This document shows, piece by piece, positions 8,486-18,950 of a stretch of DNA of 64,000 nucleotides. The stretch's first letter is position 1. Each line of letters opens with the position of its first letter. Source of the DNA: Streptomyces sp. NBC_00708 (GTDB taxonomy: Bacteria > Actinomycetota > Actinomycetes > Streptomycetales > Streptomycetaceae); NCBI GenBank assembly GCA_036226585.1, contig CP108997.1, positions 5,580,001 to 5,644,000 of the forward strand, in the 5' to 3' direction. The position numbers and the translations under genes were made by a program. The notes beneath the pieces were generated by a model. That model had not been told where the DNA came from. It saw only the letters and a list, made by a program, of their open reading frames with translations, and did not search any database.

Positions 8486-9385
8486 ATGAAACGACCGGCT
8501 TCCTCTTCGAACGGATACCGGCGTCCGCCCGGCCGGGCTCGCGTCCGGACCCTGTGTCTGGCGTTCCTGCTCGCCGTGGCGGGCATGCAGTTCATGCTCT
8601 CCCCGGCGCACGCGGTCTCCGCCATCAGCGTCTCGTCGACCACGGTGGCCGCCGGTGAGACCTTCACCATCGACTTCACCGGTACCGCGGACACTCCCAG
8701 GACCGGCGCCGGGGAGAACTTCTACTCCGGCTCCACCGAACTCGGTTCGCTCGACGCGTTCACCACCATCGAGTCGTGCACCGGCAATACGGCCCCCTGC
8801 GTCGAGGTGGAGGGGTACGGCCCGAGGGTCCCGCTCGGTGATCTGGGCGGCGGTCAGCCGTTCAGCGGCTCGATCACCCTGCGCGTCGACCCGGAGACCC
8901 CGGCCGGCACGTTCGTCCTGCGCTACCAGCTGTACGCCGAAGGCGGCGAGGCCACCGCGAACGGCCCCACCATCACCGTCACCCACACGCCGCGCGAGGC
9001 GGACCTGGACGTACGGCTGAGCGCGCAGCCGCGTGTCGGCATCCTGGTGCCCTACCTGTCCTACACCCTCGACACCCGTAACAGCGGTCCCGAGGACGCC
9101 ACTTCGGTCACCGTGACCGCGACTCTCCCGGCGGGACGGACGGCCACGAACCTGTCCACCGGCTGCACGTCCGCACCCGGCACGGTCACCTGCGCCTACG
9201 GGAGCATCGCCGAGGGTGCCGGCGCCGTCTCCACCTTCCGTCTTCCCATCGGACTCCTCGACATCGGCCCGGTCCACGTCACCGCCGCCCGCACCGCGTC
9301 GGCCCCCGACGACCCGAACGCGGCCAACGACACCGCGGGCGTCGGCTGCACCGTTCTCTCGATCGCCCTGGCCAACTGCGCCTGA
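8486..9385 (+). CDS. Secreted protein with a DUF11-like repeat
   Basis: 299 residues. An Arg-rich N-terminus and hydrophobic core (LCLAFLLAVAGMQFML) end in SPAHA, a good Sec signal peptide with cleavage near residue 43. The mature part is Thr/Ser/Gly-rich. Its second half (ADLDVRLSAQPRVGILVPYLSYTLDTRNSGPEDATSVTV and TLPAGRTATN) matches the beta-sandwich DUF11 type found in surface and secreted proteins. Cysteines occur in two pairs (SCTGNTAPC; C in GCTSAPGTVTC) and near the end, suggesting extracellular disulfides. Start: ATG at 8486 after GGAAGGAG with good spacing. There is no sortase signal or transmembrane anchor, so it is probably released. Function unknown. Confidence 0.75.
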   Translation: MKRPASSSNGYRRPPGRARVRTLCLAFLLAVAGMQFMLSPAHAVSAISVSSTTVAAGETFTIDFTGTADTPRTGAGENFYSGSTELGSLDAFTTIESCTGNTAPCVEVEGYGPRVPLGDLGGGQPFSGSITLRVDPETPAGTFVLRYQLYAEGGEATANGPTITVTHTPREADLDVRLSAQPRVGILVPYLSYTLDTRNSGPEDATSVTVTATLPAGRTATNLSTGCTSAPGTVTCAYGSIAEGAGAVSTFRLPIGLLDIGPVHVTAARTASAPDDPNAANDTAGVGCTVLSIALANCA

Positions 9386-9461
9386 GAGGACGCCCGCACC
9401 CTCCGCCGGGCAGGTCGCACGGCCGACCGGGCCGGGCGGAGGGGAGGCGGGCCGCCGCCGG

Positions 9462-9467
9462 GATAAT
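9462..9467 (+). promoter_or_regulatory. -10 element for the leaderless acetyltransferase gene
   Basis: GATAAT ends 7 nt before the GTG at 9475, placing the transcription start at or next to the start codon. There is no Shine-Dalgarno in front of the GTG. This is the usual geometry of leaderless genes in Streptomyces. No clear -35 is seen. Confidence 0.55.
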
Positions 9468-9474
9468 CCGTGCG

Positions 9475-10011
9475 GTGAACGAACGTATGGAGTTGCCGGG
9501 CGGGCTGGTCCTCCGCCCCTGGGAGACGACCGACGCCCCCGCCGTACGAGGGGCGTTCGCCGAGCCGGGCATGGAACGGCAGGCGGACGCCCCCGTCGGC
9601 TCGGTGTCCGACGCCGAGCGGTGGGTGCGGCGGCGTCAGGATCAGTGGAGCCGGGGGACCGCGTTCGCCTTCGCCGTCGTGGACGCCTCGGACACCGCGC
9701 TCGGCGGTGTGGCCGTGAGCAGCCTGGACACCCGGCACGCCACCGGGTGGGTCTCCTACTGGACCGGTTCCGGAGCACGCGGCAGGGGAGTGGCGACCCT
9801 TGGCTGCCGGGCCCTCGCCGACTGGTGCTTCACCGAACTGGACGTGTTCCGCCTGGAGTTGGGGCACCGTACCGACAACCCCGCCTCCTGCCGGGTGGCG
9901 CTCGCCTCCGGTTTCGCGGCCGAAGGGCTGCAACGGCGGAAGCTGCTGTACGACGGCGTCCGCTACGACGTCGAGACCCACGCCAGGCTCGTGACGGATC
10001 CGGCCCCGTAG
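9475..10011 (+). CDS. GNAT family N-acetyltransferase
   Basis: 178 residues. The N-terminal LVLRPWETTDAPAVRGAFAEP is the RimJ/RimL-type opening strand and helix. The acetyl-CoA motif A region reads VSYWTGSGARGRGVATLGCRALADWCF, with R-G-x-G-V pyrophosphate-binding residues. Then FRLELGHRTDNPASCRVALASGFAAEG, the conserved NxxS and GF block of this family. It probably acetylates an amine of a protein N-terminus or a small molecule. No Shine-Dalgarno; a -10 box sits directly upstream, so it is probably leaderless from the GTG. An internal ATG four codons in is the alternative start. Unlinked in function to its neighbours as far as can be seen. Confidence 0.87.
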   Translation: MNERMELPGGLVLRPWETTDAPAVRGAFAEPGMERQADAPVGSVSDAERWVRRRQDQWSRGTAFAFAVVDASDTALGGVAVSSLDTRHATGWVSYWTGSGARGRGVATLGCRALADWCFTELDVFRLELGHRTDNPASCRVALASGFAAEGLQRRKLLYDGVRYDVETHARLVTDPAP

Positions 10012-10017
10012 GGGCAC

Positions 10018-10023
10018 TACTGT
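10018..10023 (+). promoter_or_regulatory. -10 element for the leaderless methyltransferase gene
   Basis: TACTGT followed by 7 nt and the ATG at 10031 gives the leaderless geometry. It falls just after the acetyltransferase stop, so the methyltransferase gene can be transcribed separately. Confidence 0.5.
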
Positions 10024-10030
10024 CGCCGGC

Positions 10031-10672
10031 ATGGCCGAACACGATGCGCTCTCCGTCACCCGTGCCGCGTACGACGAAGCCGCGGACCTGTACGCCCGGC
10101 TGTTCAGCGACTCGTTGCGCGACAGCCCGCTGGACCGCGCGATGCTCGACGCCTTCGCGGAGTCCGTCGGTGCGGGCGGGCGGGTGGCCGACCTCGGCTG
10201 CGGGCCCGGTCATGTCACCGGCCACCTCGCGGGCCTGGGGCTCGACGCGTTCGGCGTCGACGCCTCCCCCGCGATGGTCGAACTCGCCCGCCGGGCCTGC
10301 CCCGGACTTCGTTTCGCGGTGGGGGAGATGGGCGCGCTCGATGTCGCCGACGGCGCGCTGGACGGCGTGCTCTCGCGGTGGTCGGTCATCCACACACCGC
10401 CCGCCGAACTCCCGCGCATCCTCGCCGAGTTCAGTCGTGTACTCGCGCCCGGCGGCCATCTCCTGATCGGTTTCTCCGCGACCGACGGCCCCGCCCGCCC
10501 CACGCAGTCCTTCGATCACGCCGTCGCGACGGCCTACCGCTGGTCGCCCGACCACCTCGCCGGGCTGCTGCGCGCCGTGGGGCTGGCCGAGACGGCCCGG
10601 ATGGTCCGCGAGCCCCGGCCGGCCGACCGGCGCCAGTTCCAGGAAGTGCATCTGCTCGCCCGCAAGGCGTAG
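10031..10672 (+). CDS. Class I SAM-dependent methyltransferase
   Basis: 213 residues with a Methyltransf_11/25 fold. Motif I is VADLGCGPGHVTGHL (residues 56-70), then LGLDAFGVDASPAMVELAR, an acidic residue ending strand 2, and GALDVADGALDGVLSRWSVIHTPPAELPRILAEFSRVLAPGGHLLIGFSA. It transfers methyl from SAM to an unknown acceptor. The short C-terminal RRQFQEVHLLARKA is usual for this family. Probably leaderless. It follows the acetyltransferase gene by 19 nt but seems to have its own promoter. No partner enzymes suggest the substrate. Confidence 0.88.
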   Translation: MAEHDALSVTRAAYDEAADLYARLFSDSLRDSPLDRAMLDAFAESVGAGGRVADLGCGPGHVTGHLAGLGLDAFGVDASPAMVELARRACPGLRFAVGEMGALDVADGALDGVLSRWSVIHTPPAELPRILAEFSRVLAPGGHLLIGFSATDGPARPTQSFDHAVATAYRWSPDHLAGLLRAVGLAETARMVREPRPADRRQFQEVHLLARKA

Positions 10673-10715
10673 GGCGGGGCGGTGCCCGTACCCAGGGGCG
10701 CCTACGGCCCGAAAA

Positions 10716-10723
10716 ATACCCCC
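10716..10723 (+). promoter_or_regulatory. CstR/CsoR-type operator half-site before the sulfur-gene remnant
   Basis: ATACCCCC matches the left arm of the perfect ATACCCC-TC-GGGGTAT operator at 11452. The right arm is missing (CTGTGCG follows). It fits a decayed regulated promoter of the lost sulfur genes. Confidence 0.35.
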
Positions 10724-10731
10724 TGTGCGCC

Positions 10732-11142
10732 GCGACTCCGGAGCGCGCCGAGGGGTACGTACGGGACTCCGTGCACATACCCGTCCACGAACTGCGCGAG
10801 CGCTCCGGCGAGGTGCCGGACGGGGGCCTCGGCGCGGTGACCGGACTGCTGGGCGTGGGCGGCGGGTTCCTGGCCGTCCCCGCCCTGGTAACCGTCCTGG
10901 CCTTCGAGATGCAGGCCGCCGTCGGGACGAGCCTGCTGGTCATCACCGTGAACTCGCTGGCCTCCCTGGTCACCCGCTCCGGTGGTGCGGCGGGCATCGA
11001 CTGGGCGGTCACGGCTCCGTTCGCCGGCGCCGCGATCCTGGGCGCGTGGGACGGGAAGCGCCTCGCGGCACGGGTTTCCGGGAGCGCCCTCCAGCGGCTG
11101 CTCGCGGTCGCCGCTTTCATGCTGGTCGACGCGGTGACGTGA
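10732..11142 (+). pseudogene. Remnant: rhodanese C-terminal fragment fused to the second half of a TauE/SafE sulfite exporter
   Basis: The frame reads YVRDSVHIPVHELRERSGEVPDG, the tail-side block of a rhodanese domain. It runs straight into LGAVTGLLGVGGGFLAVPALVTVLAFEMQAAVGTSLLVITVNSLASL and a further 55 residues, the second repeat of a TauE/SafE permease. The rhodanese active-site Cys, the first TauE repeat and any start with a ribosome-binding site are absent; only an internal GTG at 10771 is in frame. An intact rhodanese is about 100 residues and TauE about 250, so this 137-codon piece is best read as the scar of a deletion joining two genes. It ends 15 nt before the convergent stop of the CstR-like regulator, whose relatives control exactly such genes. 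A short translated membrane protein is possible but unlikely. Confidence 0.75.
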
Positions 11143-11157
11143 CGGCGGTGGAGCCCC

Positions 11158-14024
<2,867 letters not shown>

Positions 14025-14062
14025 CCCCGCCCGCCGCTCGGCTCCCACCCCTGGAGGCATTG

Positions 14063-15625
14063 ATGCCGGACGCCGTCGTCATCGGCGCGGGACCCAACGG
14101 GCTCGTCGCGGCCAACCTCCTCGCCGCCGCGGGGTGGAGCGTCGAGGTGCTGGAGGCACAGCCGGAGCCCGGCGGAGCCGTACGCAGCGACCGCGGGGTG
14201 CACCCCGACTACGTGTCCGACCTGTTCAGCGCGTTCTACCCGCTGGCGGCGGCCTCGCCGGTCATCGGCGGACTCGACCTCGGTGCGGAGGGCCTGCGCT
14301 GGTCGCGGGCGCCCCGCGTCCTGGCGCACCCGCTGTCGGACGGGCGGTGCGCGGTGCTGGAGAACGACGCGCGGGACACCGCGGCGGGCCTGGACGCGTT
14401 CGCCGAGGGCGACGGCGCGGCCTGGCTGGAGCTGTGCTCCACCTGGGACCGGGTGCGCCGCGATGTGCTGGGCGCGCTGTTCACCCCCTTCCCGCCGGTA
14501 CGCCCCGCCGTCCGCCTCGCCGCCCGGCTCCGGGCCGCCGGCGGCCTCCGGCTGGCCCGGACCCTGCTGCTGCCCGTACGCCGCCTGGGCGAGGAGCGGT
14601 TCGGCGGCGAGGCGGCCGGGCTGCTGCTCGCGGGCAGCGCGCTCCACGCCGACCTCGGCCCCGAGGCGGCGGGCAGCGGCGGCTTCGGCTGGCTCATGTC
14701 CATGCTCGGGCAGACCTACGGCTTCCCGGTGCCGCTCGGGGGCGCGGGCGCGCTCACGGCGGCCCTGGTCCGACGGCTGGAGCGGCACGGCGGCGTCCTG
14801 CGCTGCGGCGAGCGGGTCACCGAGGTCGTCGTGCGCGGCGGACGCGCCGTCGGCGTACGCACCGCGAAGGGCGAGGCCGTGCCCGCCGCCCGTGCCGTGC
14901 TCGCCGATGTGTCCGCGCCGGCGCTCTACGGCGGCCTGGTCGACGCGCACCACCTGCCCGGCCGTCTCCTCGACGACCTGCGCGGCTTCCAATGGGACTT
15001 CGCGACGTTCAAGGTGGACTGGGCGCTGAACGGGCCGGTGCCCTGGACCGCCCGCGCGGCCACCACGGCGGGCACCGTGCACCTGGCGGAGGGCGTCGAC
15101 GGTCTCACCCGGTTCGCGGCGCAGCTCGCCATGGGGCGGGTGCCGGACCGCCCGTTCCTCCTCTTCGGCCAGATGAGCACCGCCGACGCCACCCGCTCAC
15201 CGGCCGGCACCGAGGCCGCGTGGGCGTACACCCACGTCCCGCACCGCATCAAGGGCGACGCGGGCGAGGACGGACTGACCGGGCGGTGGGACCGGGGCGA
15301 GCAGGAGACCATGGCCGACCGTATGGAGCACGAGGTGGAGCGCTGGGCCCCCGGCTTCCGCGCCCGCATCGTCGCCCGCCGCGTCCTGGCGCCCCCGACC
15401 CTCGAATCCATGGACGCCAATCTGTCCGGCGGTGCGATCAACGGCGGTACGGCGTCGGCGCACCAGCAACTGGTGTTCCGCCCCACCCCGGGCACGGGAC
15501 GGCCCGAGACGCCGGTGCGGGGCCTGTACCTGGCCTCCGCCTCGGCGCACCCGGGGGGCGGGGTGCACGGCGCTCCGGGCGCGAACGCGGCACGTGCGGC
15601 GATGCGGAGGCGGCTGCGGCGCTGA
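14063..15625 (+). CDS. FAD-dependent oxidoreductase, phytoene desaturase-like
   Basis: 520 residues. The N-terminal dinucleotide-binding motif is VVIGAGPNGLVAANLLAAAGWSVEVLEAQPEPGGAVRS (residues 5-42). The C-terminal FAD-closing block GLYLASASAHPGGGVHGAPGANAARAAM is typical of the CrtI/retinol-saturase amine-oxidase superfamily. SDLFSAFYPLAAASPVI and GQTYGFPVPLGGAGALTAALVRRLERHGG are further conserved blocks. It probably desaturates or oxidises a lipophilic polyene or related substrate. Start: ATG at 14063 after GGAGG. No crt genes are nearby, so a carotenoid role is not supported. Co-directional with the SRPBCC gene; it converges on an SDR gene 8 nt away. Confidence 0.88.
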   Translation: MPDAVVIGAGPNGLVAANLLAAAGWSVEVLEAQPEPGGAVRSDRGVHPDYVSDLFSAFYPLAAASPVIGGLDLGAEGLRWSRAPRVLAHPLSDGRCAVLENDARDTAAGLDAFAEGDGAAWLELCSTWDRVRRDVLGALFTPFPPVRPAVRLAARLRAAGGLRLARTLLLPVRRLGEERFGGEAAGLLLAGSALHADLGPEAAGSGGFGWLMSMLGQTYGFPVPLGGAGALTAALVRRLERHGGVLRCGERVTEVVVRGGRAVGVRTAKGEAVPAARAVLADVSAPALYGGLVDAHHLPGRLLDDLRGFQWDFATFKVDWALNGPVPWTARAATTAGTVHLAEGVDGLTRFAAQLAMGRVPDRPFLLFGQMSTADATRSPAGTEAAWAYTHVPHRIKGDAGEDGLTGRWDRGEQETMADRMEHEVERWAPGFRARIVARRVLAPPTLESMDANLSGGAINGGTASAHQQLVFRPTPGTGRPETPVRGLYLASASAHPGGGVHGAPGANAARAAMRRRLRR

Positions 15626-15633
15626 CGCGCGGG

Positions 15634-16503
15634 TCAGCCCGGGTCCGCCGGCCCCGCCGCGCGGCCCCCCGCGCCCAGCAGGCCCGTGGCCGTGAACTGG
15701 GAACGGGTCAGCTCCTCGCGGGTCGCGAGGGCGACGACGCCCGGCAGCGCGGCACGTACCGCCTGCACACCGCGCAGCCACCCCGGCACGTACACGGACG
15801 GCGACCGCCGCTCGATCGCGGCGACCAGGCGACGGGCCACGTGGGGGGCCGGGTAGGTCCTGCGGGCGGGCGGCGGCATATGGGCGCGCAGCTCGCGGAG
15901 CACGGGGTACTGGTCGGCGTCGCGGACCATGTCCGTATCGATCCAGTTCAGATACGCGATGCCCACGCCGACGCCGCGCGGGGCCATCTCCGCCCGCAGC
16001 GAGTGGCACAGGGCCTCCACGCCCGCCTTCGAGGCGCAGTACGCGCTCATCATCGGCGCGGCACCGATGGAGGCCAGCGAGGCGATCTGGAGATAGTGCC
16101 CGTGCGTGTCCAGCAGCTGCGGCAGGAACACCCGGGCGGTGACCGCGCTGCCGATGAGGTTGACCTCGATCACGCGCCGCCAGCTCGCCGGGTCGGAGTC
16201 CGCGAACGGCCCGCCCTCGGCGACGCCCGCGTTGGCGACGACGACCGAGGCGGGACCCAGGCGGTGACGCACCTCGTCGGCGACCCGGGCCATCGCCGCG
16301 TCGTCGGTGACGTCCACGTGCCAGTGCCCCGAGGGGGCGGGGAGCGTGCCCGCGACCCGGGCCAGCGCGTCCTTCTCCAGACCGAGCAGGGCCACGCGTG
16401 CGCCCCGGGCGGCCAGCTCCCGGGCCACGGCCTTGCCGAGGCCGCGCGCCCCGCCCGTCACCACGGCCGTACGGCCGCGCAGCAGGTGCTTCCGGTCGGT
16501 CAC
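15634..16503 (-). CDS. Short-chain dehydrogenase/reductase
   Basis: Classical SDR of 289 residues. The cofactor loop is TGGARGLGKAVA (16-27), VANAG follows, and the catalytic Ser and Tyr-x-x-x-Lys are in QIASLASIGAAPMMSAYCASK. The C-terminal extension (RRTYPAPHVARRLVAAIERRSPSVYVPGWLRGVQAVRAALPGVVAL) resembles membrane-associated fatty-acid/steroid-type SDRs. It reduces or oxidises an alcohol or ketone with NAD(P). Start: GTG at 16503 after GGAGT. Its stop lies only 8 nt from the stop of the convergent FAD oxidoreductase gene, with no room for a terminator. Substrate unknown. Confidence 0.9.
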   Translation of the reverse strand: MTDRKHLLRGRTAVVTGGARGLGKAVARELAARGARVALLGLEKDALARVAGTLPAPSGHWHVDVTDDAAMARVADEVRHRLGPASVVVANAGVAEGGPFADSDPASWRRVIEVNLIGSAVTARVFLPQLLDTHGHYLQIASLASIGAAPMMSAYCASKAGVEALCHSLRAEMAPRGVGVGIAYLNWIDTDMVRDADQYPVLRELRAHMPPPARRTYPAPHVARRLVAAIERRSPSVYVPGWLRGVQAVRAALPGVVALATREELTRSQFTATGLLGAGGRAAGPADPG

Positions 16504-16744
16504 GGGACTCCTTCGCGGTGCCGCAGGGCCGGGACGGCCCCGTTCCGGCCATGGTGACCCGCGGGTGCCGGATGCGCGCGGCGGGAGGGCGGGACGCCCC
16601 GGCCCGCATGCGGGGGCGGGGGCAGGGCAGGAGGCCGGAGACCGCCGTTCGAGTCGCGGTGGACGCCGGACCCGCTCACCCTGGACGGGACGATTCCGTG
16701 CCGGTGAGAGACGAGACCCGCCTTCCCCCTCCTGGAGGATTCGG

Positions 16745-17431
16745 ATGACGACTGCCGCCGCACCGCCCGTCGACCTGGGAAGGCTGTGGACCCTGCCAGG
16801 GGTCTACGCGCCCCAGGCCGACACCCACCTGCTGGCGCGGGCGCTGCAGGCCGAGGGCCCCACCGCCGACATGGACGTCCTCGACGTCTGCACCGGCAGC
16901 GGCGCCCTCGCCCTGCTCGCCGCGCGCGGCGGAGCCCGGGTCTGCGCGATCGACATCTCGATGCGGGCCGTGCTGACCGCCCGGATGAACGCCGCCCGCG
17001 CCGGCCACCGGGTCAGGGTGCTGCGCGGCGACCTCACCGGCCCCGTCGCCGCTCAGCGCTTCGACCTGATCCTGAGCAACCCGCCGTACGTCCCCGCCCC
17101 GGACGCCCGCCGCCCCCGGGGCCACGGCCCCGAGCGCGCGTGGAACGCCGGGCCGAGCGGCCGCCGGGCCCTGGACCGCATCTGCGCCCGTGCCCACGAC
17201 GTCCTGCGCCCGCGCGGTGTGCTGCTCCTCGTCCACTCCGGGCTGTGCGGCGCGGAGGAGACCCTGGACCGGCTGACCGCGAGCGGCCTGCGCTGCGAGG
17301 TGACGGGCCGGACCTCCGTTCCGTTCGGCCCGGTGATGACGGAGCGGCTGCCCTGGCTCCGGGCGCGGGGCCTGATCGGGGCCGACGACGCCACAGAGGA
17401 ACTGGTGGTCATCCGTGCCGAACGCCCCTGA
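16745..17431 (+). CDS. HemK2/PrmC-like class I methyltransferase
   Basis: 228 residues. SAM motif I is VLDVCTGSGALALLAARGGARVCAIDISMRAVLTARMNA. The catalytic NPPY (LILSNPPYVPAP) is the mark of N-methyltransferases acting on Gln/Asn or exocyclic amines of bases. An N-terminal PGVYAPQADTHLLARAL segment is shared with HemK2-like proteins. It lacks the N-terminal helical domain of PrmC, so it is not the housekeeping release-factor methyltransferase. Start: ATG at 16745 after GGAGG with 6-nt spacing. The next gene, encoding a CDGSH protein, starts inside its last codons, so the two are coupled. It diverges from the SDR gene across 241 nt. Confidence 0.87.
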   Translation: MTTAAAPPVDLGRLWTLPGVYAPQADTHLLARALQAEGPTADMDVLDVCTGSGALALLAARGGARVCAIDISMRAVLTARMNAARAGHRVRVLRGDLTGPVAAQRFDLILSNPPYVPAPDARRPRGHGPERAWNAGPSGRRALDRICARAHDVLRPRGVLLLVHSGLCGAEETLDRLTASGLRCEVTGRTSVPFGPVMTERLPWLRARGLIGADDATEELVVIRAERP

Positions 17432-17636
17432 CACCCCCCGCCGCCTGACCGTCGAGCCGAACGGCCCCGTCCTGATCGAGGGCCCGGTCGAGATTCTCCG
17501 GGAGGACGGCACGATCGCCAGATCCGACCGCTTCCTCGTGGCCGTCTGCACCTGCCGCCGCAGCCGCGCCTACCCCTGGTGCGACACCAGCCACCGGCGC
17601 CGGACGAAGCCGCCGGGGCAGGCGCGTACGGACTGA
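17415..17636 (+). CDS. CDGSH iron-sulfur domain protein
   Basis: 73 residues with a single CDGSH-type motif, CTCRRSRAYPWCDTSH (residues 46-61). Cys46, Cys48, Cys57 and His61 are the expected ligands of a [2Fe-2S] cluster with one histidine. The Gly of CDGSH is Thr here, a tolerated variant. The N-terminal LTVEPNGPVLIEGPVEILREDGTIARSDRFLVAVC is a beta-rich lead-in common in small actinobacterial CDGSH proteins. Likely a redox or cluster-transfer protein in the cytoplasm. It starts at a GTG overlapping the methyltransferase gene by 17 nt. The operon with SRPBCC, FAD and methyltransferase genes suggests an electron-transfer role, not shown. Confidence 0.9.
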   Translation: MPNAPDTPRRLTVEPNGPVLIEGPVEILREDGTIARSDRFLVAVCTCRRSRAYPWCDTSHRRRTKPPGQARTD

Positions 17637-17659
17637 ACGCACTGGCGTACGCGGAAACG

Positions 17660-17695
17660 GGCGACGGCCCGCACCTCCGGGTGCGGGCCGTCGCC
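17660..17695. terminator. Bidirectional terminator between the CDGSH gene and the conservon P450
   Basis: A perfect 15-bp stem (GGCGACGGCCCGCAC with its complement) surrounds a 6-nt loop between two convergent genes. It should serve both transcripts. Confidence 0.8.
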
Positions 17696-17710
17696 GGTGT
17701 TCCCCGTGAC

Positions 17711-18940
17711 TCAGTGAGCGGGCCGGAGAACGACCGGCAGGCTCTGGTGGCCGTTGCTGATCAGCGACGGGAGGGGGAGGAGGTCCGTGGCCGGGACGGC
17801 GAGACGGGCTTCGGGGAAGCGGTCGAAGAGCTGCTGGAGGGCGGTGGCGATCTCCAGGCGGGCGAGGGGGGCACCGAGGCAGAAGTGGACGCCGTGGCCG
17901 AAGGCCAGGTGCTCCTTGGTGGGGCGGGTGACGTCGAAGTCGTCGGCGGTCTCGCCGTGCCAGTCGGGGTGGCGGTTGGCGGGCGCGAAGGAGACGAGTA
18001 TCGCCTCGCCCTGCGCGATCTTCTGCCCGTCGGGCAGGGGGATGTCCGAGAGGGCGTAGCGCATCGGGATGTGCTTGACCGCGGGCTCGTGGCGCAGGGT
18101 CTCCTCGACGACGTCGTTCCAGTCGGCACGGCCCTCGCGGAGGTGGGCGAGCTGTTCCGGGCGGGTCAGCAGGGCGGTGATGGCCTGGTCGATCACGTTG
18201 ACCGTGGTGTCGTACCCGGCGGAGATCATGAGAAGCAGCGTGTCGCGCAGCTCCTCGTCGTCGAGCCGGCCGCCGTCGCCCTCCTCGTCGCGGGTGGCGA
18301 GCAGGAGCGAGGTCATGTCGTCGCCGGGCGCGGCGCGCTTGGAGGCGATGAGCTGGTCGAGCGCGCCGTAGAGGGAGGCCGTGTTCGCGGTGGCCTCCTC
18401 CACGGTCAGGGTGGTGTCGAAGACGCCGTCGACGACGGACCGGAAGCCGTCGAGCTGGTCGTCCGGGACGCCCATGAGACGGCCGATCACCGCGATGGGG
18501 AGCGGGTAGGCGAGCTCCTTGCGGAGGTCGACGGGCTCGCCCGCGGGCCGGTCGGCGAGGCCGTCGAGGAGTTCGGTGACGACCTTCTCGATGGAGACGC
18601 GCAGGTCCTGGATGCGGCGGGCGCTGAACGCGGGGGCGATCATCCGGCGCAGCCGCCGGTGGTCGGCGCCGTACGCGGTGAACATGTTGTTCACCGCGAC
18701 CCAGAGGGCGAGCGGCCAGGTGGCCACGGTCTCCGCGAAGGCCGGCCAGTGGGCGCGGGCGTCCTTGGAGACCTGCGAGCTGGTCAGGAGCTCCTTGAGG
18801 AGGACCGGGTCGCTGACGGACCACGCGGTCACGCCGAGGACGTCGACGCGGGTCGCGGGGCCGCGCTCGCGCAGCGTCCGGTACTCCGCGTGGCGGTCGG
18901 TGCCGGCGGGGTCGAGGACGAGGATCGGCTGCTCGGGCAT
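17711..18940 (-). CDS. Cytochrome P450, CYP154-like, conservon-linked (cvnF position)
   Basis: Class I-type bacterial P450 of 409 residues. All hallmark motifs are present: I-helix LLMISAGYDTTVNV with the acid-alcohol pair, K-helix ETLRHEP (ExxR), and the heme loop FGHGVHFCLGAPLAR with Cys354 as thiolate ligand. It inserts oxygen into an unknown substrate using electrons from a ferredoxin partner not encoded here. Start: ATG at 18940 with GGAG 8-12 nt upstream, 10 nt after the stop of the second P450 gene. The pairing of a normal P450 with a motif-deficient P450 at the end of a conservon matches the CYP157/CYP154 pairs known in S. coelicolor. Family assignment is by context and motif. Confidence 0.9.
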   Translation of the reverse strand: MPEQPILVLDPAGTDRHAEYRTLRERGPATRVDVLGVTAWSVSDPVLLKELLTSSQVSKDARAHWPAFAETVATWPLALWVAVNNMFTAYGADHRRLRRMIAPAFSARRIQDLRVSIEKVVTELLDGLADRPAGEPVDLRKELAYPLPIAVIGRLMGVPDDQLDGFRSVVDGVFDTTLTVEEATANTASLYGALDQLIASKRAAPGDDMTSLLLATRDEEGDGGRLDDEELRDTLLLMISAGYDTTVNVIDQAITALLTRPEQLAHLREGRADWNDVVEETLRHEPAVKHIPMRYALSDIPLPDGQKIAQGEAILVSFAPANRHPDWHGETADDFDVTRPTKEHLAFGHGVHFCLGAPLARLEIATALQQLFDRFPEARLAVPATDLLPLPSLISNGHQSLPVVLRPAH

Positions 18941-18950
18941 GGGGTCTCCT

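Noticed and set aside
10378..11142. A continuous 254-codon frame from the methyltransferase gene into the TauE-like region
   Set aside because: The first part is out of frame with the methyltransferase and has no family content; only the part from about 10732 has rhodanese and TauE similarity.
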